From NCBI GenBank assembly GCA_028284235.1, contig JANQSC010000011.1:32951-96950 (forward strand): a stretch of DNA of 64,000 nucleotides. Direction: 5' to 3'. Origin of the DNA: Opitutaceae bacterium. Lineage in GTDB: Bacteria; Verrucomicrobiota; Verrucomicrobiia; Opitutales; Opitutaceae. Position numbers and translations under genes: made by a program. Positions 43,199 to 51,160 of the stretch are shown piece by piece (position 1 is the first letter of the stretch; each line of letters begins with the position of its first letter). The notes under the pieces were generated by a model. That model had not been told where the DNA came from. It saw only the letters and a program-made list of their open reading frames with translations, and searched no databases.

Positions 43199-44065
43199 CT
43201 AATACGCGTTCTCAAGCAACTGCTGGATCGCTTCGGCTTCGGTTCCCTTTGGCCGGCACTCGACTCCCACATACCCGCGGTAGCCAAGGTCGTAGGCCTC
43301 TTTTAGCACGGCCTTGTAGTTAACTTCGCCCGTGCCCGGCTGATGACGCCCCGGTGTATCCGCTAATTGGAGGTAGCCCACTTGGTCATAGCCTTCTCTC
43401 AGGTAGAGGATCAACGCTCCCTCGGACAACTGCATGTGGTAGAAGTCCCAGTTGATCTTGATCATCGGCGAATTCACCTCCCGGCAGATTTCAACCGCGA
43501 GCTGGCTCCCGTTGAGCAAGTTCTTACCGTGATTGATCGGATTGAAGGGCTCGATGATGATCATCACGCCCGCTTCCTCGCACAACGGAGCGACGCGTTT
43601 CAGGGCGGCGGTGTAGTTCGCGATCTGGTCTTTTTTGGATACACCGTCCGACCATCGATGTCCGACCACGGTCATTTTTTTGGCGTCGAGCTTCTTGGCG
43701 ACTTTGAGCGCATCCTTGATACCTTCCACAAACTCGTCGAGGTTCTCGCCCGAAGTGATGGACGTTCCCCAAGCCGTGAATTGCACGACTTTCATGTCGA
43801 GCTCCTTGCACTTGGCGGCGATGGCGTCGATGTCTTCCTCTCCGTACGCCCAAAACTCGATCGCGTCGAACCCGTCCGCGTGCGCTTTTTCGATCTTCTC
43901 GAGCATCGGCGCCTTTTTCCCGCCGTACCAAAGAGCGAGGTTCGCCGCGAACTTGGTGTTCACGTCCGACCAGTCACGTTCCTTGGCGCTCGCCTGGAAA
44001 TTCAAGTTGGCGAAAACGAGCGCGGCCAGGGCGCTCAAAACAAATGGAGTGTTGGTTCTTCTCAT
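43199..44065 (-). CDS. Secreted TIM-barrel sugar isomerase/epimerase-like protein
   Basis: A 288-residue protein with a signal peptide (MRRTNTPFVLSALAALVFAN to QASA). The xylose-isomerase-like (AP_endonuc_2) TIM barrel has the metal/base residues at EFWAYGEEDI, VVGHRW, MIIIEPFNP (Glu), KINWDFYHMQ (Asp-x-x-His) and VGVECRPKG (final Glu). Hydroxypyruvate isomerase is the nearest well-known relative. Export is unusual and is shared by other carbohydrate enzymes here. No partner gene lies immediately adjacent on the same strand; the Fur-family gene at 44256 follows upstream with its own promoter. Confidence 0.85.
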   Translation of the reverse strand: MRRTNTPFVLSALAALVFANLNFQASAKERDWSDVNTKFAANLALWYGGKKAPMLEKIEKAHADGFDAIEFWAYGEEDIDAIAAKCKELDMKVVQFTAWGTSITSGENLDEFVEGIKDALKVAKKLDAKKMTVVGHRWSDGVSKKDQIANYTAALKRVAPLCEEAGVMIIIEPFNPINHGKNLLNGSQLAVEICREVNSPMIKINWDFYHMQLSEGALILYLREGYDQVGYLQLADTPGRHQPGTGEVNYKAVLKEAYDLGYRGYVGVECRPKGTEAEAIQQLLENAY

Positions 44066-44255
44066 GCAGCTAGTTGTTGTAGGTATAATCTTAGGAGGTC
44101 CGAGGAACGCACTTCCTCACAGTCAAACCAAGACTGAGTTTAAAGCGGGGAAAAGCGCAACGCTCAATGATACGAATGTCGTGATCGGCTATTCATCTCG
44201 ACAGAGTGGCGATGCGAGCCCCGCTAAAAATCGCCGCATCGTCCGGCCCCGGCAG

Positions 44256-44723
44256 TCACACGGCTTCGGCAGACCGCTTTTCGGCGCACTCCTCGCAATA
44301 GCCCATGATTTCCCACCTCGAGCTGAGTCCGCTGTAGCCGAGTTCGCGAGCAACGCTCTCCAGCTCGGGCAGCACAGGCGAGGAACGCACGAACGTCGCA
44401 TGGCAGTCGCGACAGGCGATTTTCAGCTTCGGACCGTCTCCTTCGCTGAGCTTGTATCGAGAACGCCCTTTCTCATCGAAAACGCAGTCGAGAAGCCCGA
44501 CTCGCGACAACGCCTCAATATTGCGGTAGACCGTGACCGTGTCGGGACTCTGAACAATCGGGTGGGCTCGTATCTCCTCGATGGACAGCGCGTACGGCTC
44601 GGTTTCGAAAAACAGCGCGAATAGATTCTGGCGGAATTTCGTGCGCCTGAGACCCGCCTCTGTCAGCCGTTTCATGACTTCGTTGTAACGACTCTTCAGA
44701 TCGGGCGGCCATTCGATTTCCAT
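44256..44723 (-). CDS. Fur-family regulator, probably Zur
   Basis: A 155-residue winged-helix protein. LRRTKFRQNLFALFFETEPY and DTVTVYRNIEALSRVGLLDC form the DNA-binding part. CRDCHATF and CEEC form the Cys4 structural zinc site. The histidine-rich loop typical of Fur is reduced. It is divergent from a cluster with a COG0523 GTPase, and such GTPases are often under Zur, so zinc sensing is the best guess. A palindrome at 44756 in the divergent gap could be the operator. Confidence 0.82.
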   Translation of the reverse strand: MEIEWPPDLKSRYNEVMKRLTEAGLRRTKFRQNLFALFFETEPYALSIEEIRAHPIVQSPDTVTVYRNIEALSRVGLLDCVFDEKGRSRYKLSEGDGPKLKIACRDCHATFVRSSPVLPELESVARELGYSGLSSRWEIMGYCEECAEKRSAEAV

Positions 44724-44755
44724 CGGGCCAGAGATTTACGGCCTCAAATGATTAA

Positions 44756-44770
44756 TGCAATCCATTTGCA
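44756..44770. promoter_or_regulatory. Palindrome in the Zur-like/flavoprotein divergent gap
   Basis: TGCAA-TCCAT-TTGCA, extended by AT-rich flanks (TTAA before, ATAA after), is 33 bases before the regulator start on one side. On the other side it lies just upstream of a possible promoter (TTGACG near 44779 and GATAAG 18 bases later). It is a candidate operator for both transcripts. The sequence is not a standard Zur box. Confidence 0.5.
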
Positions 44771-44909
44771 ATAAATATTGACGCTGCGGCGGGCCGCTTG
44801 CGATAAGATCGCCGATGAGTTTCGTGACGCGAGAAACGGCGCAGCAATTGAAGGGACCCAGCGAATTCGTCTCGAAATTTGCGCCAAAACAGATAGGGCC
44901 TAACTCAAT

Positions 44910-46064
44910 ATGAGCGAACCAACTTGCGACGTGGCAATTGTGGGAGCGGGGCCGGCCGGTTTGGGCTGCGCCTTGGCTTTGCGGGAAATTGGAGTGGATC
45001 GAGTCACCATCCTCGAAAGCCAAACCGTCGGAGCGTCCTTTCAACGCTGGCCGCAGGAAATGCGTTTGATCACGCCTTCCTTTCATTCCAACCCGTTTTT
45101 CGCCACCGACCTGAACGCTATAAACCCGCGCACCTCGCCGGGAGACCTTTTCGGGACGGAGCACCTTTCCGGCCAGCAATACGCCGCGTATCTGTCGGCG
45201 GCCGTCGATCACTACGAGCTTCCTGTGAGAGAGTACAGCCCGGTGAACAACCTGCGATCCGAAACCGACGGCTTCCTCCTGGAAATGGACAAGGAAACGG
45301 TCAAAGCTCGCTTCGTCATTTGGGCGACGGGCGAATTCTCGTTCCCCGACATGGAACCGTTTCCGGGGGCCGAGCTTTGCCGCGTCGCGTCACAGGTGAG
45401 CAGCTGGCAAGACGTCGAGGGCGACGAATTTGTCGTTATTGGCGGATACGAGAGCGGAATGGATGCCGCCTACCACCTCGCGAAACGCGGCTGCAAAGTG
45501 AAGGTTCTGTCGAGCGGCGAGCCATGGGCGATCGACGACCCGGACCCGAGCGTGGCCCTAAGCCCCTACACGCAGGAACGACTCGCCCGCATCGCCCGCG
45601 CCCTCCCGGACAGCATCGAGTTCCTCGGAAACCACGAGGTGATCGAGGTGGAGCGCGACGACACAGGGTATCGCGCCTTGACCTTGGACGGGAATGCGTA
45701 CGCGTCCGCCCAACCCCCGATTCTCGCCACCGGATTCGAATCGGGCATCAAGCGACAAGTCGCCTCGTTCTTCGAGTGGAAAAAGGGCCAGCCCGTTTTC
45801 AGCAAAGTGGACTCTTCAACCTTGTATCCAAATCTCTTCTACTCGGGACCGTCTCTAGTCCATCGCAATTCGAAATTCTGCTTTATCTATAAGTTTCGAG
45901 CCCGCTTCGGAGTGATCGCCCAAGAGATCGGGAAACGACTCGATCGAGACACCTCGAAACTGTCCGACTGGGAGCGGCGCGGCTTTCTCATTGAAGACCT
46001 CGATTGCTGCGTCGACTGCAAATGCGACGTCAATTCCTCCGTCGCTGAGGAAGCCGTTCCGTAA
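44910..46064 (+). CDS. FAD/NAD(P)-dependent flavoprotein with Cys-rich tail
   Basis: A 384-residue two-dinucleotide-domain flavoprotein. VAIVGAGPAGLGCALALREI is the FAD fold near the N terminus and FVVIGGYESGMDAAYHLA the NAD(P) fold near 165-185. The C terminus reads DLDCCVDCKCDV, a four-cysteine cluster that could bind metal. The overall length fits YpdA/CzcO-type oxidoreductases, but the Cys-rich end is unusual. It begins the plus-strand group flavoprotein, permease, COG0523 GTPase, and its stop overlaps the permease start by one base (TAATG). Confidence 0.85.
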   Translation: MSEPTCDVAIVGAGPAGLGCALALREIGVDRVTILESQTVGASFQRWPQEMRLITPSFHSNPFFATDLNAINPRTSPGDLFGTEHLSGQQYAAYLSAAVDHYELPVREYSPVNNLRSETDGFLLEMDKETVKARFVIWATGEFSFPDMEPFPGAELCRVASQVSSWQDVEGDEFVVIGGYESGMDAAYHLAKRGCKVKVLSSGEPWAIDDPDPSVALSPYTQERLARIARALPDSIEFLGNHEVIEVERDDTGYRALTLDGNAYASAQPPILATGFESGIKRQVASFFEWKKGQPVFSKVDSSTLYPNLFYSGPSLVHRNSKFCFIYKFRARFGVIAQEIGKRLDRDTSKLSDWERRGFLIEDLDCCVDCKCDVNSSVAEEAVP

Positions 46065-47257
46065 TGCCGCGCAACGCCCAGTCCGTGCCGGAGCGCGAGG
46101 CGCCGCTAAAGTCGAGCTCCCACAACGCGAATAGCGGCGGCTTTTGGAGTCGGTTCTTGAGCGTGCCGCCCGTGAGCCTCGCTCTGCTTTTCGCGCCCTC
46201 TCTGGTCGCGGTAACTCAGGCCAACGGACTCGCCGATCGCTTGTACGATCCCCTCGCCTCCATTCTCGCGCCTGCGCTCGAAAGGCTTTCAGCGCTGCCC
46301 ACGCCCTTCGGCGAACTGTTGTCAGGCGACTACGGAGTGCTCGCAATGCTGCCATTTCTGCTGCTCTACGCCTTGCCCACCGTCCTCTGCTTTTCGCTTC
46401 TAATCGCGCTCTACCAATCGACCGGCCTCATGGACCGCATCGCCCAAGGCTTGCATCCGTGGCTGCGGCCGTTCGGCCTCGGGGCGCAAGACTTGACCCG
46501 CGTCGTTATGGGCTTCGGCTGCAACGTGCCCGCTGTCGTCTCAACCCGAGACTGCCATTCATGCTCCCGCGGCGCCTGCATCTCCGCGATCTCTTTTGGC
46601 TCTGCCTGCTCCTACCAACTGCCCGCGACACTCGCGGTCTTCGCGGCCGCTGGAATGAGCTGGCTGGGCGGAGTCTACCTGGGCGTCCTCGGACTCACCA
46701 GCTTGATCTACCTGCGATTCACGACTTCAAAAATACTGCGAGACGTAAACAGTCGCCTAAACGCCCCGCAACCGGGCCAACTGCGACCGCCCGACTGGAG
46801 AGTCGTATGCCACGAAACATTGGATACGGTTCGCTCGTTTCTAGCGGTCGCCTTGCCGATATTTGTCGGTATCTGCTTTGCGGCTGCAATCTTGCAGCTA
46901 TCGGGCGCGTTGACTCTGCTAGCCCAGACCTTGGGCAAGGTCATGATCTTGTTTAATCTACCCGCCGAAGCCTCTGTAGCGGTCGCCATGGGTTCAATAC
47001 GCAAAGACGGATTGGCCATCGGTCTGCTCGACAGCGATTGGGGAGCTCTAAAAATCGCTCTCGAGTCTCCGTCCCAAGTGCTCACCGCCGTCTACCTCGC
47101 GGGCGTTCTGCTGCCGTGCTTGGTAACGCTCCTGACAATCGGACGCGAGATGGGCCGACGCTTTGCCGGTCGACTCGCGCTTCGCCAAGCCGCGTGGGCC
47201 GCGGGCTTCAGCATTGTAATTGCATGGAGCGGGGCCTTTATCGACTATCTCTTTTAG
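46064..47257 (+). CDS. FeoB-gate-like inner-membrane permease without G domain
   Basis: A 397-residue membrane protein. MGFGCNVPAVVSTR matches the FeoB C-terminal (gate/nucleoside-recognition) signature, followed by an unusual CHSCSRGACISAISFGSACS segment with four cysteines. Roughly eight membrane helices are visible. FeoB's G-protein domain is absent. The next gene encodes a separate G-protein-family GTPase. With the Zur-like neighbour, a zinc or other divalent-metal transporter is a reasonable inference, not shown. Confidence 0.8.
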   Translation: MPRNAQSVPEREAPLKSSSHNANSGGFWSRFLSVPPVSLALLFAPSLVAVTQANGLADRLYDPLASILAPALERLSALPTPFGELLSGDYGVLAMLPFLLLYALPTVLCFSLLIALYQSTGLMDRIAQGLHPWLRPFGLGAQDLTRVVMGFGCNVPAVVSTRDCHSCSRGACISAISFGSACSYQLPATLAVFAAAGMSWLGGVYLGVLGLTSLIYLRFTTSKILRDVNSRLNAPQPGQLRPPDWRVVCHETLDTVRSFLAVALPIFVGICFAAAILQLSGALTLLAQTLGKVMILFNLPAEASVAVAMGSIRKDGLAIGLLDSDWGALKIALESPSQVLTAVYLAGVLLPCLVTLLTIGREMGRRFAGRLALRQAAWAAGFSIVIAWSGAFIDYLF

Positions 47258-47266
47258 AGTGAACCT

Positions 47267-48478
47267 ATGAATACGAAACGACTACCAGTTACAGTGCTCT
47301 CGGGTTTTCTGGGAGCGGGGAAAACGACGTTGCTCAACCACGTGCTCAACAATCGCGAGGGACTACGGGTAGCAGTCATCGTAAACGACATGAGCGAAGT
47401 GAACATCGACGCCCGGCTTGTCGAGGACGGCGGAGCCGCCTTGAGCCGCCAAGAGGAAAAGTTGGTGGAGATGAGCAACGGCTGCATCTGCTGCACGCTG
47501 CGGGAAGACTTGATGGCGGAGGTGCGCCGCATGGCGAACGAAGGCCGCTTCGACTATCTGCTGATCGAATCGACCGGCGTCTCGGAGCCAATGCCGGTAG
47601 CGGAAACGTTCTTCTTCCGTGATGAATTGGGAAGCTCCCTCGAGGATATCGCGCGACTGGATACAATGGTTACCGTTGTGGACGCGTACAATTTCCGCCG
47701 CGACTACGCCTCCCCCGATCGCCTGCCCCACCGCAATCTCGAAGTGGAGGAAGGCGACCAGCGTAGCATCGTCAATCTACTCATCGATCAAGTCGAATTC
47801 GCCGACGTGATCATCCTCAACAAGCTCGATCTCGTGACCGAAACCGAAAAGGCTGAGGTCCTCGCGATGATCAAAGGTCTAAATTCCAAAGCCCGCGTCA
47901 TCGAATGCTCTCAGGGAACGGTAAGCATGTCCGATATTTTGGATACAGGATTGTTCAGCTACGACGACGCATCGCAGACGCCGGATTGGCTAAAGGCGAT
48001 CTACGAAGAGCCCATGCCCGAAACCGAGGAATACGGCATTCGCAACTTCATCTACGAAGCGCGTCGCCCCTTTCACCCGCAACGCCTGTACGCGCATTTG
48101 CGGAAACAGTGGCCGGGAGTAGTCCGCGCCAAGGGCTTTTTCTGGCTGGCGACTCGCATGGAGCAGACCGGAATTCTATCCCTAGCCGGGGCACAAGTGG
48201 AAGCGGAACCGGTCGGAAAGTGGTTTGCAGCCGTGCCGCGAGAAAACTGGCCGCAGGACCCGGAGTCAGTCCAGTTTGCAAAACAGTATTGGCAGGAGCC
48301 CTACGGGGACCGCAGACAAGAAATTGTGGTGATCGGCTTTTCAAACCAGATGGACGAAACCCAAATCCGGGCCCGGCTCGACGAGTGCTTGCTCAACGAC
48401 GTAGAGATGTCCCAAGGCCCCAATGCGTGGCTCGACCTGCCAGACCCCTTCACCAGCTGGGAACCGGCACTCGCTTAA
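47267..48478 (+). CDS. COG0523 (CobW/ZNG1-like) metal-chaperone GTPase
   Basis: A 403-residue protein. The P-loop GFLGAGKTT, the metal motif GCICC (Cys73, Cys75, Cys76), ESTGVSEP and NKLD mark the G3E GTPase family. The C-terminal CobW_C domain has [18 protein letters not shown] and a final VIGFSN strand. COG0523 proteins such as ZigA/YciC/ZNG1 deliver zinc under limitation. The start is 9 bases after the permease stop with a possible ribosome site (GAGTGA). It likely partners the permease and flavoprotein. Confidence 0.9.
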   Translation: MNTKRLPVTVLSGFLGAGKTTLLNHVLNNREGLRVAVIVNDMSEVNIDARLVEDGGAALSRQEEKLVEMSNGCICCTLREDLMAEVRRMANEGRFDYLLIESTGVSEPMPVAETFFFRDELGSSLEDIARLDTMVTVVDAYNFRRDYASPDRLPHRNLEVEEGDQRSIVNLLIDQVEFADVIILNKLDLVTETEKAEVLAMIKGLNSKARVIECSQGTVSMSDILDTGLFSYDDASQTPDWLKAIYEEPMPETEEYGIRNFIYEARRPFHPQRLYAHLRKQWPGVVRAKGFFWLATRMEQTGILSLAGAQVEAEPVGKWFAAVPRENWPQDPESVQFAKQYWQEPYGDRRQEIVVIGFSNQMDETQIRARLDECLLNDVEMSQGPNAWLDLPDPFTSWEPALA

Positions 48479-48485
48479 CTTCACG

Positions 48486-48555
48486 AGAGGTAGGGCTCGA
48501 CCGTGGTTCGACAATGCTCACCATCCTGAGCCTGTCGAAGGACCGGGCGAGCCGC
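48486..48555. repeat. BIME-like repeat, copy 6 (half element with insertion)
   Basis: Only the variant left arm remains (GGTAGGGCTCGACCG and GGGCGAGCCGCA). The loop holds the second repeat seen also in copy 2, here GGTTCGACAATGCTCACC then ATCCTGAGCCTGTCGAAG. There is no right arm. It starts 8 bases after the COG0523 stop. Confidence 0.78.
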
Positions 48556-48632
48556 AACAGGCTCGAATAGCATCATTCGCTCAAGCAGTTCCCGCTTAGC
48601 GCATATACGTCAACTTATCCTATTTTCGTCCG

Positions 48633-48703
48633 AATAAACGCGCCGGGACGTCGCGTTCCACCCTCAGCTCAAGCGGATAAAGAGGGAACCCGACCCCCAC
48701 CGC
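48633..48703. repeat. Second hairpin-repeat family, copy 1
   Basis: The left arm (48633-48662) contains AAACGCGCCGGGACGTCGCG and TTCCACC. A degenerate right arm lies at 48683-48703 (GGGAACCCGAC, CCACCGC). The same left arm is present inverted at 53356-53384. It is part of the 253-base gap 48479-48731, which has no gene. Confidence 0.7.
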
Positions 48704-48731
48704 ATTCTCGATTGACTAGACACTCTCAAAC

Positions 48732-49217
48732 TCAGAACACCCCGTTGGTGTTGCGGATGTTCCCGCCGGTCATGAGAGAGTAGAAGCGCATGAACCCGTC
48801 GAGCGCTTGGAGGCTGTCCCAATGCTCCACGATCTCGCCATTTCGGATCGTCCAGATGTCAGTGATATTCAGCCCTTTTCGGTCATTGCCTCGATGGTTG
48901 CGTTTCAGAGTCGCATGCGAATGAAAAACGACTTGGTCCCCATCGGCGATAATCCGCCTCACGTCGTAACTGTAGTCGGGGAAACGTTTGGTAAAGTCCC
49001 GCAAAAGCCCCACCAGACCGTCGATCCCGTCCGGGATGTTGCGGTTGTGCTGGACGTACGAACCATTGCGGTATCGATCGAGGACCGCGTCGAAGTCATG
49101 ATCGTTCATCAGCTTCTGCACGAAATCGGCAATCAGCTCCACATTACCCGCTTCTTCAGTACTCCAATGTCCCCTCTTGAGAGTTTCCAAGTCTATTTTT
49201 GGCGCTTTAGTTTTCAT
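48732..49217 (-). CDS. SnoaL-like (NTF2-fold) protein
   Basis: A 161-residue soluble protein. The alpha+beta NTF2-like fold is visible: NVELIADFVQKLMNDHDFDA, YVQHNRNIPDGIDGLVGLLR, VRRIIADGDQVVFHSHATLK, NITDIWTIRNGEIVEHWDSL. This is typical of SnoaL-like cyclase/isomerase relatives. The MKTKAPKIDLE start at 49217 is chosen over a start 15 codons longer, which would read through an operator. It is divergent from a TetR gene that probably represses it. Confidence 0.85.
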   Translation of the reverse strand: MKTKAPKIDLETLKRGHWSTEEAGNVELIADFVQKLMNDHDFDAVLDRYRNGSYVQHNRNIPDGIDGLVGLLRDFTKRFPDYSYDVRRIIADGDQVVFHSHATLKRNHRGNDRKGLNITDIWTIRNGEIVEHWDSLQALDGFMRFYSLMTGGNIRNTNGVF

Positions 49218-49246
49218 TTTATCATCGGTTCGAATTATTGTTTTTA

Positions 49247-49312
49247 TTGAATGACTATTCAAAAACTACCAATACACGCCTTTGTCAAATTAATTATTGA
49301 ACAATCGCTCAA
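49247..49312. promoter_or_regulatory. Two TetR-type operators 50 bp apart
   Basis: TTGAATGACTATTCAA (49247-49262, perfect 6-4-6) and TTGAACAATCGCTCAA (49297-49312, one mismatch) lie exactly 50 bp apart between the divergent SnoaL-like and TetR genes. Both are followed by AAAACT. Equal spacing of five helical turns suggests that two repressor dimers bind the same face of the DNA. Confidence 0.65.
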
Positions 49313-49331
49313 AAACTGACTGTCTTGATTC

Positions 49332-49940
49332 ATGGCACGACCTGTGAAACACGATCGGACGTCGGTTCTCGAAGCGGCGACCGCCCTCTTTTGGGAGCGA
49401 GGCTACCGAGGCGTCTCCATCAACGATCTCGTCAAAGAAACCGGAATGCTGACGGGGAGCTTTTACTCCAGTTTCGGCAACAAGGAGGGGATTTTTATTG
49501 AATGCATCCACCACTACGCTGCATTGGTGGCGAAACACTACGAGGCAGCCGGACGGGCGAAATCCCCCTTGAAACGGATTGAGAATCTACTGCGCAATCT
49601 GGAATCGGATTCATTGAAACACGACGACCGCCGGGCCTGCTTTATGATCAACTCCCTCCTCGAAATCGCTCCGCAGAGCCCGAAGATTTCCAAAATCCTG
49701 AGAGGCTACCTGCAGTTGTCGGAAACCTGGATCGAAGAGCGACTGAACGAGGCCAAGGAAGCAGGCGAGCTCGACCCAAAGGCAGACAGTAAAACGCTAG
49801 CCGCCTGTCTATTCGGCGTGACCTACGCGGTGCGCGTCAAAGCGAGGGCGAACGAAAGCGCGGAACGTCTGAGGCGCTACCGCAAAACCGTCTTCGCCGC
49901 CCTCGTAGATCCCTGGCGGTCAAACGCTGTGGCGCGGTAG
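49332..49940 (+). CDS. TetR-family repressor
   Basis: A 202-residue protein. The N-terminal helix-turn-helix is clear (RTSVLEAATALFWERGYRGV, SINDLVKETGMLTGSFYSSF, GNKEGIF). The C-terminal half resembles the TetR_C_16/AcrR-type ligand domain (CFMINSLLEIAPQSPKISKI). It is divergent from the SnoaL-like gene across two palindromes, the typical layout for an autoregulated repressor controlling its neighbour. Ligand unknown. Confidence 0.92.
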   Translation: MARPVKHDRTSVLEAATALFWERGYRGVSINDLVKETGMLTGSFYSSFGNKEGIFIECIHHYAALVAKHYEAAGRAKSPLKRIENLLRNLESDSLKHDDRRACFMINSLLEIAPQSPKISKILRGYLQLSETWIEERLNEAKEAGELDPKADSKTLAACLFGVTYAVRVKARANESAERLRRYRKTVFAALVDPWRSNAVAR

Positions 49941-49993
49941 GAGGAGTGACCGGCGACGAGTGAAAGAACGATTGGGCGATTTCGCCACTTCAA

Positions 49994-50911
49994 CTACTGC
50001 GAAACCGCCTCCTCCTCTCGGTTTTTTTTCGAGCAGCAGGATGCGCGAAGAGCCAATTCGTGGTCTAGGAGCAACCGTTTGTCCTCCAACTCCATCTGCC
50101 GGACCGACACGAACTCGTACTTGTAGGGAATCCACAGTTCGACTTCCGATTCCGAGTGCTGCTTTAGCTGAACGCGCCCCTCAAGCCCGACCGGATAAAT
50201 CTCAAATTTTCCGTCGAGCTTGTCGGCGAGAGCGCTCGCGTCCTCGAAAACCGCGTCAAGCAACTCCATGCGGTACTGGTTGGGGTCTTCCAGCACTAGG
50301 TTCACAGCGCCATAGAACACACGCGTGACGTCGGAATTCAATTCCAAGTCATCTACAAGCTGTTTTACGTCTCTAATTTTTCCATACACGGAATCGTTCG
50401 ATTGAAGATCGAAGCTCACGGAAAAATGAGCGTGGGACGTGTAGGCAGACTTCTTTTTTCCCTTTATTTTCTTCCGATCCCCCTCTGCTATCAACAAGGG
50501 TCCGGGGGTAAACCGCAAATCCGAATTCGAGTCGATCGCTTGTTTCGCTTTCTCTAGAAACTCTCTCAGCTTGTTCTTTCGGGTCTCCTCCAAGTCGTCA
50601 AAAAATGAAATAGCGAACTGGATGCTCATCTCATCCGCTGGTTTGACGAGATGGATTGGAACCGACGGGTCGCTAGTCGGCGAAGCTCGATTGAACGAGT
50701 CCACAATACCGTCAATACTCGATCCCAGATCGAAGAACTCGACTGTATCGACCTTCGCGTTGCGGGCTCGACCGGCACTGTAACTCCGCCTCGAATCGAC
50801 TACGAACGGGCTCAGTTCAAATAATTCATCGGTGTTATCGTCTTGACCGAATGAGAAAAGAGGAGTCGCGATCAGTATTGCCAATACAACTATAAAATGG
50901 GTTTTGTTCAT
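49994..50911 (-). CDS. Secreted SIMPL-like protein with LSPFVVD motif
   Basis: A 305-residue protein. The signal peptide MNKTHFIVVLAILIATPLFS ends at FGQ. The mature N terminus reads DELFELSPFVVDSRRSYSAG, like the start of TonB receptors in this phylum. Further on, MELLDAVFEDASALADKLDG and a beta-strand pattern resemble SIMPL (DUF541) domains. The C terminus is lysine/cysteine-containing (RASCCSKKNREEE). The start at 50911 opens the signal peptide; a 13-codon longer frame is rejected. The function is unknown; the motif hints at a place in outer-membrane protein export or assembly. Confidence 0.7.
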   Translation of the reverse strand: MNKTHFIVVLAILIATPLFSFGQDDNTDELFELSPFVVDSRRSYSAGRARNAKVDTVEFFDLGSSIDGIVDSFNRASPTSDPSVPIHLVKPADEMSIQFAISFFDDLEETRKNKLREFLEKAKQAIDSNSDLRFTPGPLLIAEGDRKKIKGKKKSAYTSHAHFSVSFDLQSNDSVYGKIRDVKQLVDDLELNSDVTRVFYGAVNLVLEDPNQYRMELLDAVFEDASALADKLDGKFEIYPVGLEGRVQLKQHSESEVELWIPYKYEFVSVRQMELEDKRLLLDHELALRASCCSKKNREEEAVSQ

Positions 50912-51009
50912 TGCTAGATTAGATATAAGGATTGTGTTGTGTTCCCTCATTCGCCTTAGAGCGATTCAAGAAACGTTTCATTCCATAATCCTATCACAAA
51001 AGCAGAGCG

Positions 51010-51060
51010 AATGTGTCACCACATTGTCAAAGTCCGTCACAAATCGTCACAGCTTGTAAC
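51010..51060. promoter_or_regulatory. Helically phased GTCAC repeats (Pho-box-like)
   Basis: GTCAC-like units start at 51015, 51026 (GTCAA), 51036, 51046 and 51056 (GTAAC), that is every 10-11 bp. Tandem TGTCA direct repeats with this phasing are the binding pattern of PhoB/OmpR-type response regulators. The array is about 100-150 bp before the start of the SIMPL-like gene (minus strand). No other gene starts in this gap. Confidence 0.5.
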
Positions 51061-51160
51061 AGCAATTAAAATACTGAGAACGGACCCAGGGCGGCCCTGT
51101 CACATGCGGATAGCTGCACGCTTCCCCAACAGGAACGCCCAACGACTCCTGGATCGGAAC

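Noticed and set aside
51010..51060. CRISPR-like short repeats
   Set aside because: The units are 5 bases with 5-6-base gaps, far too short for CRISPR repeats and spacers.
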